From assembly GCF_003945545.1 (NCBI RefSeq), contig NZ_CP029617.1, forward strand, positions 3,421,001 through 3,485,000: a DNA stretch of 64,000 bases, in the 5' to 3' direction. Within the stretch, counting starts at the first letter, position 1. Every line of letters starts with the position of its first letter. Below the pieces are notes generated by a model. That model had not been told where the DNA came from, did no database searches, and was given only the letters and a program-made list of their open reading frames with translations. The stretch is from Streptomyces sp. WAC 01529. Its GTDB lineage: Bacteria; Actinomycetota; Actinomycetes; Streptomycetales; Streptomycetaceae. A program made the translations under genes and the position numbers. Positions 58,460 through 64,000 of the stretch are shown in pieces.

Positions 58460-60207
58460 GCGGCGCCGAGGCACCCACGTGGCCCGAGGAGTTCGCCGCC
58501 CGCTACCGCGCCGCGGGCCACTGGCGCGGCGAGACCTTCGGGCAGCTCCTGCGCGACCGCGCGGCCGAGCACCCCGACCGGATCGCGATCGTCGACCCGA
58601 CGGGCGGCCGCCGCTGGACGTACGGCCAGCTGGACCGCCGGGCCGACCGCCTGGCGGCGGGCCTGCTCGCCCGGGGCATCGTCAAGGGCGACAAGGTGGT
58701 GGTCCAGCTCCCCAACATCGCCGAGTTCTTCGAGACGATCTTCGCGCTCTTCCGGATCGGCGCGCTGCCGGTCTTCGCGCTGCCCGCGCACCGGGAGACG
58801 GAGATCCGCTACTTCTGCGAGTTCACCGAGGCCGCCGCGTACGTCATCCCGGCCGAGCACGGCGGCTTCGACTACCGCGACCTCGCGGCGAAGGTGCTCA
58901 CCGAGGTCCCCGCCCTGCGCCATGTGTTCGTGGCGGCGGGCGACCCCGGCGCCTTCGAGGCCCTGTCGGACGTGCCGCTCGACCCGGCGGGCCCGTTGGC
59001 CGTCCCGGACCCGCCCGCCCCCGGCGACCTGGCGTTCCTCCAGCTCTCCGGCGGCTCGACGGGCGTACCGAAGCTGATCCCCCGTACGCACGACGACTAC
59101 ATCTACTCGCTGCGCGGCTCGAACGAGCTGTGCGGGGTCGACGCGGACTCCGTCTACCTGGTCGCCCTCCCCGCGGCCCACAACTTCCCGCTCTCCTCGC
59201 CCGGTTCGCTCGGCGCGCTGTACGCGGGCGCCCGCGTCGTGCTCTGCCCGCAGCCCGGCCCCGAGGTCGCCTTCCCGCTCATCGAGTCCGAGGGCGTCAC
59301 GATCACGGGCCTCGTCCCGCCGCTCGCCCTGGTCTGGACGGAGGCGGCGCCTTCATCGGCGTACGACCTGTCGAGCCTGGAGGTGCTCCTGGTCGGCGGC
59401 GCGAAGTTCAGCGAGGAGGCGGCGCGCCGCGTGGGGCCCGCGCTGGGCTGCACGCTCCAGCAGGTCTTCGGCATGGCAGAGGGCCTGGTCAACTACACGC
59501 GCCTGGACGACCCGGCCGAGACGATCGTGACCACACAGGGCCGCCCGATCTCCCCCGACGACGAGATCCGCGTCGTCGACGACGAGGACGAGGACCTGCC
59601 GGTGGGCGCGACCGGCCACCTGCTGACCCGCGGCCCGTACACGATCCGCGGCTACTGGAAGGCCCCCGAGCACAACGCCCGCTCCTTCACGGCCGACGGC
59701 TTCTACCGTACCGGCGACGTGGTCCGCCTCACCGAGACCGGCCATCTGGTCGTCGAGGGCCGGGCGAAGGACCAGATCAACCGGGGCGGCGAGAAGATCG
59801 CGGCCGAGGAGGTCGAGAACCACCTGCTCGCCCACCCTTCGGTGCACGACGCGAACGTCGTCGCCGAGCCGGACCCGTACCTGGGCGAGCGCACGTGCGC
59901 CTACGTCATCCTGCGCAAGGGCGCCGAGCCGCTGAAGCCGGTGGCGGTGAAGAAGTTCGTACGGGGGCGGGGGCTCGCGGCGTACAAGGTGCCGGACCGG
60001 GTGGAGTTCGTGGAGTCCTTCCCGCGGACGGGAGTAGGCAAGATCTCCAAGAAGGACCTCCGAGCGGCGGCGTCGAACGGTCCGGATTCCGCGGGGGGCT
60101 GGTCCGGCTCCGCGTCGGCTCAGCCGGATGCCGTCGCTGCCGCTCCTCCTGCCTCCACCCCGTCTGCCTCCAACCCCTCCCCCTCCACCCCACCCGCGCA
60201 AGCCTGA
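58456..60207 (+). CDS. dhbE: 2,3-dihydroxybenzoate-AMP ligase
   Basis: 583-aa stand-alone adenylation enzyme that activates DHB and loads it on the aryl carrier protein. Core motifs are [10 protein letters not shown] near residue 197, H-N-F-P-L-S-S-P-G near 241 (the His-Asn-Phe-Pro of DHB-specific enzymes), Y-R-T-G-D near 417 and [13 protein letters not shown]. The last ~35 residues are a Ser/Pro/Ala-rich tail not present in EntE/DhbE. GTG 58456 overlaps the dhbC stop, giving translational coupling. Confidence 0.94.
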   Translation: MSGAEAPTWPEEFAARYRAAGHWRGETFGQLLRDRAAEHPDRIAIVDPTGGRRWTYGQLDRRADRLAAGLLARGIVKGDKVVVQLPNIAEFFETIFALFRIGALPVFALPAHRETEIRYFCEFTEAAAYVIPAEHGGFDYRDLAAKVLTEVPALRHVFVAAGDPGAFEALSDVPLDPAGPLAVPDPPAPGDLAFLQLSGGSTGVPKLIPRTHDDYIYSLRGSNELCGVDADSVYLVALPAAHNFPLSSPGSLGALYAGARVVLCPQPGPEVAFPLIESEGVTITGLVPPLALVWTEAAPSSAYDLSSLEVLLVGGAKFSEEAARRVGPALGCTLQQVFGMAEGLVNYTRLDDPAETIVTTQGRPISPDDEIRVVDDEDEDLPVGATGHLLTRGPYTIRGYWKAPEHNARSFTADGFYRTGDVVRLTETGHLVVEGRAKDQINRGGEKIAAEEVENHLLAHPSVHDANVVAEPDPYLGERTCAYVILRKGAEPLKPVAVKKFVRGRGLAAYKVPDRVEFVESFPRTGVGKISKKDLRAAASNGPDSAGGWSGSASAQPDAVAAAPPASTPSASNPSPSTPPAQA

Positions 60208-60224
60208 ACGGACCTTCCACCACC

Positions 60225-60917
60225 ATGGCCCTCCCCGCCATCACCCCCTATCCCATGCCGTCCGCCGACGAGTTGCCCGCCAATCGCGTCGACTGGAAGG
60301 TCGACCCGTCCCGCGCGGTGCTCCTCGTGCACGACCTGCAGAACTACTTCCTCTCGGCATACGACCGTGACGCCTCACCGGTGCCGGAACTCCTCGCGCA
60401 CGTAGCCGAGTTGAAGCGGAGGGCCGACCGGCTCGGCGTGCCGGTGCTGCACACCGCGCAGCCCGGCGGCCAGACGCCCGAGGAGCGCGGCCTCCAGCAG
60501 GACTTCTGGGGCCCGGGACTGCCGGCCGACGAGCAGGCGGCGGCGATCGCCCCCGAGATCGGCCCGGCGCCCGCCGAGACGATCCTCACCAAGTGGAAGT
60601 ACAGCGGCTTCGTCCGCACCGACCTCCTGGAACGGCTGCGCGAACAGGGCCGCGACCAGCTGGTCATCACCGGCGTCTACGCCCACATCGGCGTCCTGAT
60701 GACGGCCTGCGACGCGTGGATGCAGGACATCCAGGCGTTCGTGGTCGCCGACGCGGTGGCCGACTTCTCGGCCGACGACCACGCGATGGCGCTGCGCTGG
60801 GCGGCGGGCAAGTGCGCGGTCGTCACGACGACGGAGGCGGTCTTCGGGGAAGACGGCGGCGACGGCAGCCACGGCACGACCGACCTGGGCGGCACGACCG
60901 CCCCCGACCAGGCCTGA
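60225..60917 (+). CDS. dhbB: Isochorismatase (without carrier domain)
   Basis: 230-aa enzyme that removes pyruvate from isochorismate to give 2,3-dihydro-DHB. It has the EntB/DhbB isochorismatase features: catalytic Asp37 in H-D-L-Q-N-Y-F, Lys in L-T-K-W-K-Y-S-G-F near residue 124, and G-V-Y-A-H-I-G near 153. It ends after a short Gly/Thr/Asp tail instead of the C-terminal aryl carrier domain seen in EntB and B. subtilis DhbB; that domain is a separate gene 16 bp downstream. Confidence 0.94.
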   Translation: MALPAITPYPMPSADELPANRVDWKVDPSRAVLLVHDLQNYFLSAYDRDASPVPELLAHVAELKRRADRLGVPVLHTAQPGGQTPEERGLQQDFWGPGLPADEQAAAIAPEIGPAPAETILTKWKYSGFVRTDLLERLREQGRDQLVITGVYAHIGVLMTACDAWMQDIQAFVVADAVADFSADDHAMALRWAAGKCAVVTTTEAVFGEDGGDGSHGTTDLGGTTAPDQA

Positions 60918-60933
60918 AGGCAGGATCCACGAC

Positions 60934-61170
60934 ATGACCTCCCCCCTGACCCTCGACCAGCTGCGCACAGACGTGGCGGACGTACTCGGCGAGGACCCGG
61001 CCGACATCCCGGCGGACGAGAACCTCGTCGACTACGGCCTCGACTCCGTACGCCTCATGACCCTGCTGGGCCGCTGGCGCCGCGACCACGGCGTGACGGC
61101 GTCGTTCGCGGACCTGGCGGAGGAGCCGGCGCTGGAGAAGTGGGTGCCGCTGCTGACGCGTGAGGGGTAA
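60934..61170 (+). CDS. Free-standing aryl carrier protein
   Basis: 78-aa carrier. The phosphopantetheine site is Ser38 in Y-G-L-D-S-V-R-L-M, the aryl-carrier version of the motif. It should carry DHB from DhbE to the first condensation domain of the NRPS. It follows dhbB by 16 bp and ends the dhb operon; the next gene is convergent with only 9 bp between. No phosphopantetheinyl transferase is in the window. Confidence 0.94.
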   Translation: MTSPLTLDQLRTDVADVLGEDPADIPADENLVDYGLDSVRLMTLLGRWRRDHGVTASFADLAEEPALEKWVPLLTREG

Positions 61171-61179
61171 CCGCTCTCC

Positions 61180-61983
61180 TCAGAAGGCGGAGTTGGCGAA
61201 CCACCGCTCCAGCAACTCCCCGTCCCCCGCGACCTCGAACCCGCCGGAGTCCCGCCCGAGACGCCCGTAAAGGAGCAGAAGCAGATCGGCGGCGCTTCCG
61301 TGCACGGAGGCGTCCGCAGCCTCCACGGCCCGCCCGTCTCGCGCTTCTCCGACGAGCCCGAACCCGTCGGGACGCAACCGGACGAGCCACTCCCGCCCGC
61401 TGTCGACGGCCCGGAAGCGGATGACTTCGCCCTGGCCGCGCAGCCGGGCGACGCCGGGCGCGAAGGGCGTGGCGAAGGGGAGATTGACGAGGAACTCGTC
61501 CACGCCGTCGGCGGCCGACGCCGATTCGATCACGGACGGCAACCCGAGGGCGCTCTCCGCGTCGACGCGGTGCACGAGCGTCTCGTGGAGCATGCGCCGC
61601 ACCCAGAACCGGGCGTACGGGTCGGCGCCCCAGGTCCACATCGGCGCGTCGAGGTCGACCTCGGCGAAGGCGCGGGCGGCGAGTTCCGCACTGGCGGCGA
61701 GCCAGGCGCCGTACGCGTCGTCACGCTCCGGAAGCTCAAGCTCGACCGCACGGGTCGCGGGCGGCTCCTGGACGTGGGTCCGCAGCAATACGGAGAACCA
61801 GCGCTGCAAGCTCCCGGTGTGCCGGACGAGATCGAGGAGCGTCCACCCCGGACACCCGGGAACGGAAACGGAGAGATCGGCCCCTTCCACCAAGGCCACG
61901 AACCGTCGACTCTCGGCGGCGACGGCGGCGACGGCCCACTGCTCCTGAGCCCCGCCGTGCCCACCCTCACCGAACACAGTCAT
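61180..61983 (-). CDS. Maleylpyruvate isomerase family mycothiol-dependent enzyme
   Basis: 267-aa DinB-fold enzyme. The N-terminal MDMPI domain has conserved V-P-G-C-P-G-W-T-L-L-D-L-V-R-H and, near residue 140, the metal-binding H-E-T-L-V-H-R-V-D-A-E, with an SCP2-like C-terminal half. Such proteins use mycothiol, the actinobacterial thiol. ATG 61983 has GGGGGGAGG upstream; ATG 61992 is an alternative. It overlaps the ohrR stop by 17 bp on the same strand, so it is probably cotranscribed with ohrR and linked to peroxide or thiol stress. Confidence 0.85.
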   Translation of the reverse strand: MTVFGEGGHGGAQEQWAVAAVAAESRRFVALVEGADLSVSVPGCPGWTLLDLVRHTGSLQRWFSVLLRTHVQEPPATRAVELELPERDDAYGAWLAASAELAARAFAEVDLDAPMWTWGADPYARFWVRRMLHETLVHRVDAESALGLPSVIESASAADGVDEFLVNLPFATPFAPGVARLRGQGEVIRFRAVDSGREWLVRLRPDGFGLVGEARDGRAVEAADASVHGSAADLLLLLYGRLGRDSGGFEVAGDGELLERWFANSAF

Positions 61984-62455
61984 CGGCGGCACCTCCCCCC
62001 AACTCAGCCGCGTCGAGCGCGGCGGTCAGGGTGTTGAGCCGGTCCCGCAGCTCCCGCACCTCATCGAGGGCGAGCCCGGTGGACTCGGCGATGGCGCGGG
62101 GCACGGCAAGGGCGGTCTCGCGCAGGGCGCCCCCCTGCCCGGTGAGCCGCACCACGACGGACCGCTCGTCCTCGGCACTGCGCCGCCGCTCCACGTGCCC
62201 GGCCGCCTCCAGCCGCTTGAGCAGCGGCGACAAGGTCCCGGAGTCCAGCCGCAGCCGCTCCCCGATCTTCTTGACGGGCAGCTCGCCGTGCTCCCAGAGC
62301 ACGAGCATCACCAGGTACTGCGGGTAGGTGAGCCCGAGATCCTTGAGGGCGGCCCGGTAGACCCCGTTGAAGGCGCGGGCGGCGGCGTGCAACGAGAAGC
62401 AGATCTGGTGATCGAGCCGCAGAAAATCCTCGTCACTGGGTACGCGTGTCTCCAT
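61967..62455 (-). CDS. ohrR: OhrR, MarR-family organic-peroxide sensor
   Basis: 162-aa repressor. Near the N-terminus, L-D-H-Q-I-C-F-S-L-H-A-A carries the peroxide-reactive Cys19 typical of OhrR. The winged helix (about 55-110) reads L-P-V-K-K-I-G-E-R-L-R-L-D-S-G-T-L-S-P-L-L-K-R-L. Oxidation of Cys19 should release DNA and derepress ohr. Divergent from ohr, with the palindromic operator at 62478-62497 between them. Confidence 0.92.
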   Translation of the reverse strand: METRVPSDEDFLRLDHQICFSLHAAARAFNGVYRAALKDLGLTYPQYLVMLVLWEHGELPVKKIGERLRLDSGTLSPLLKRLEAAGHVERRRSAEDERSVVVRLTGQGGALRETALAVPRAIAESTGLALDEVRELRDRLNTLTAALDAAELGGGAADDCVR

Positions 62456-62477
62456 ACCCCCACCCTACAACGCACCC

Positions 62478-62497
62478 AACTAAGTTGCGCACAACTA
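62478..62497. promoter_or_regulatory. OhrR operator
   Basis: CAACTAAGTTG (62478-62488) is a perfect palindrome, followed by cgcACAACTAAAT, which repeats the half-site. It lies in the A+T-rich ohrR-ohr intergenic region, 23 bp from the ohrR start, as expected for autoregulation plus ohr control. Confidence 0.7.
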
Positions 62498-62573
62498 AAT
62501 AGCGTGCTCTACTAGTGCCCACGGAGCGAGAACCGCGAAGAAGAAGGCCAGCAGGAGAGAAGGAAGAGGAACC

Positions 62574-62987
62574 ATGGACGCGCTGTACACCGCCGTAGCC
62601 ACCGCGAACGGCCGCGAGGGCCGCGCCGTAAGCTCGGACGGCCAGATCGACCTCCCCCTCGGCTTCCCCGCCGCACTCGGAGGCAACGGCAAGGGCACCA
62701 ACCCCGAGCAGCTCTTCGCCGCGGGCTACGCGGCCTGCTTCGCCAGCGCGATGGGCAACATCGCCCGCCAGGAGAAGATCGACGTCTCGGACGTCTCGGT
62801 GACCGCCGAGGTCAGCATCGGCAAGGACACGGACGGCGGCTTCGGCCTCTCCGTGATCATGCGAGCGGAACTCCCCGACCACCTCCAGGGCCCCGCGGGC
62901 GAGGACCTCCTGAAGAAGACCCACGCGTACTGCCCCTACTCCAAGGCGACCCGGGGCAACATCCCCGTGGAACTGGTCATCGAGTAA
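62574..62987 (+). CDS. ohr: Organic hydroperoxide resistance protein Ohr
   Basis: 137-aa thiol peroxidase of the OsmC/Ohr family that reduces organic and lipid hydroperoxides. The catalytic pair is present: Cys55 in A-A-C-F-A-S-A-M and Cys120 in H-A-Y-C-P-Y-S-K-A-T. Length is normal. Divergent from ohrR and expected to be induced by organic peroxides. Confidence 0.95.
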   Translation: MDALYTAVATANGREGRAVSSDGQIDLPLGFPAALGGNGKGTNPEQLFAAGYAACFASAMGNIARQEKIDVSDVSVTAEVSIGKDTDGGFGLSVIMRAELPDHLQGPAGEDLLKKTHAYCPYSKATRGNIPVELVIE

Positions 62988-63093
62988 CCCCCCGCCCCCT
63001 CCAAGAACACCCCCCAACCCCCCGAACCCCGAAACGACCACCCGCTACACTGACGGCGGTGACCCAGTCCCCACGGACTGACGCCACCACCTC

Positions 63094-63169
63094 GCCTTCG
63101 TAGCTCAGGGGATAGAGCACCGCTCTCCTAAAGCGGGTGTCGCAGGTTCGAATCCTGCCGGGGGCACCA
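63094..63169 (+). tRNA. tRNA-Arg (anticodon CCU)
   Basis: Full cloverleaf: acceptor GCCTTCG pairs with CGGGGGC, D-loop tagctcaggggataga, anticodon stem-loop with CCT in ctctCCTaaag, T-loop gttcgaatc. CCA is encoded (63167-63169). It reads the AGG codon, which is rare in this genome. tRNA genes are common integration sites, but no integrase is next to this one. Confidence 0.95.
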
Positions 63170-63195
63170 TGCCTGACCAGGCAAACCAGGGTAGG

Positions 63196-63230
63196 AAAAC
63201 CCCCTCGGAGATCGCTCCGAGGGGGTTTTT
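63196..63230 (+). terminator. Intrinsic terminator after tRNA-Arg
   Basis: aaaaccccctcggag (63196-63210) pairs with ctccgagggggtttt (63215-63229) around the loop atcg, followed by a T-run. A textbook Rho-independent terminator. Confidence 0.95.
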
Positions 63231-63261
63231 CACGCTCCGAGGGACAGGGGAGACGTCACCG

Positions 63262-64000
63262 ATGAACACGCCACCAGCACCGTCCGCTGCGGAGCACACA
63301 GACGGAACACCCGTCCGTCTGGGCGCCCTCGTCCCGCTGACGCGGCCGGGCTGGGTCGAGGCGGGCCGACACCTGCGCGCAGGTCTCGACCTGTCCGTTC
63401 GCGAGGTCAATGACGCCGGCGGGATCGGTGGCAGACCACTGGAGCTGGTGGTCCGGGACACCGCAGCCGATCCGCAGAGGGCCGCGGCGGCCGTGGACGA
63501 ACTGGCCGCCCTGGGCGTGGCCGCCGTGGCGGGCGAGTATCACAGCGTCGTCGCCCGAGCCGCCGCCGCGCGGGCCGACGCCCTCGGTGTGCCGTTCCTC
63601 TGCTCGTCCGCGGTGCTCGACGCGCTCACCGAGGAGCCGACGGAGTGGGTCGCGCGCCTGGCCCCGCCCCAGTCCCACGGCTGGCGGATCTACGCGGACT
63701 TCCTCCTCCGCGCGGGCCACCCTCACATAGCCGTGGCGACCCAGCCGAGCGTCTACTGGGCGTCCGGGACCCGCATCCTGCGGGACCACCTCGCTTCCCG
63801 CGGCGGCACCGTCATCGAACTCGACGCGAACGCGCTCACCCCCGAGGACCTGTGCGCCGCTCTCGTCGATCACGGCGCGACGGCGCTCCTCCTGCTGGTC
63901 GCTACTCCCGAGCCTGCGGTGCCGATCGTCAGGGCTGTTCGGGGTGACCGGCGGCTCGCGGGCGTTCTGATCGGCGCTCCGGCCGGACAACCGGAGTTCG
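63262..64000 (+). CDS. Periplasmic-binding-fold (Leu/Ile/Val-type) protein, cut by window edge
   Basis: ATG 63262 opens a frame that runs off the right edge (246 residues seen). The product fits the ABC-type amino-acid/branched-chain receptor fold (Peripla_BP_6): V-R-L-G-A-L-V-P-L-T-R-P-G near residue 18, D-A-G-G-I-G-G-R-P-L-E-L near 52, then A-V-A-G-E-Y-H-S near 92. No signal peptide or lipobox is visible, so this one may be cytoplasmic and act as a sensor rather than a transporter part. GGGGAGA is upstream of the start. Confidence 0.75.
   Translation, partial: MNTPPAPSAAEHTDGTPVRLGALVPLTRPGWVEAGRHLRAGLDLSVREVNDAGGIGGRPLELVVRDTAADPQRAAAAVDELAALGVAAVAGEYHSVVARAAAARADALGVPFLCSSAVLDALTEEPTEWVARLAPPQSHGWRIYADFLLRAGHPHIAVATQPSVYWASGTRILRDHLASRGGTVIELDANALTPEDLCAALVDHGATALLLLVATPEPAVPIVRAVRGDRRLAGVLIGAPAGQPEF

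Noticed and set aside
63094..64000. Integrated element at tRNA-Arg
   Set aside because: No integrase, repeated tRNA 3' end or excisionase was found next to the tRNA within the window.

Overview
The window is high-GC actinobacterial chromosome, almost certainly Streptomyces. The evidence is GC-rich third codon positions, frequent GTG/TTG starts, an hrdD-type sigma factor, DmdR/IdeR-type iron boxes, a SigR-type promoter, a mycothiol-dependent-type enzyme and the dispersed 'cgcagttccccgcgcccct' hairpin repeats of that genus. All functional calls come from reading the sequence; no database search was run.

Layout. 1-7.2 kb: housekeeping genes (penicillin acylase cut by the window edge just after its nucleophile, K+/H+ antiporter, MFS transporter, FmdB-family protein behind a CIRCE-like element, MTA phosphorylase, SAF-domain protein, MscL). 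7.2-12 kb: a low-oxygen group on the minus strand, pflA-pflB and a NarK-type nitrate/nitrite transporter, with DosR/OsdR-like boxes upstream. 12.2-17.1 kb: LtrA-like membrane protein, P1-family aminopeptidase, lipoprotein L,D-transpeptidase, DUF6227 protein and a small membrane protein. 17.2-24.7 kb: an accessory segment with a kinase-fold protein, a GRDP-like protein with a Cys-rich tail, tiny overlapping ORFs divergent from an XRE-TPR regulator, a NUDIX hydrolase, small secreted proteins, a methyltransferase and a broken IS5-family transposase. 24.7-28.5 kb: fructose PTS operon (fruR-fruK-fruA). 28.7-40.1 kb: two regulator/MFS efflux sets, hrdD, an acetyltransferase, a frameshifted questin-oxidase-like gene, an M6 protease and a short second-type Rho.

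40.4-61.2 kb is a complete catechol-peptide siderophore locus. DhbC, DhbB and DhbA make 2,3-dihydroxybenzoate (DHB). DhbE activates it onto a free-standing aryl carrier protein. A dimodular NRPS (C-A-T-C-A-T-TE) with an MbtH partner adds a probably basic residue and then threonine; the second A domain reads the full threonine code DFWNVGMVHK. The terminal thioesterase probably trimerises and cyclises the product. An MFS exporter, a lipoprotein receptor, a fused FecCD permease, an ATPase, an esterase and an M20 amidohydrolase cover export, uptake and iron release. Four iron boxes sit in the three divergent promoter regions. The architecture fits the griseobactin/streptobactin type (DHB-Arg-Thr)3.

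61.2-64 kb holds a mycothiol-type enzyme coupled to OhrR, the divergent ohr gene, tRNA-Arg(CCU), a strong terminator and the start of a periplasmic-binding-fold protein cut by the window edge.
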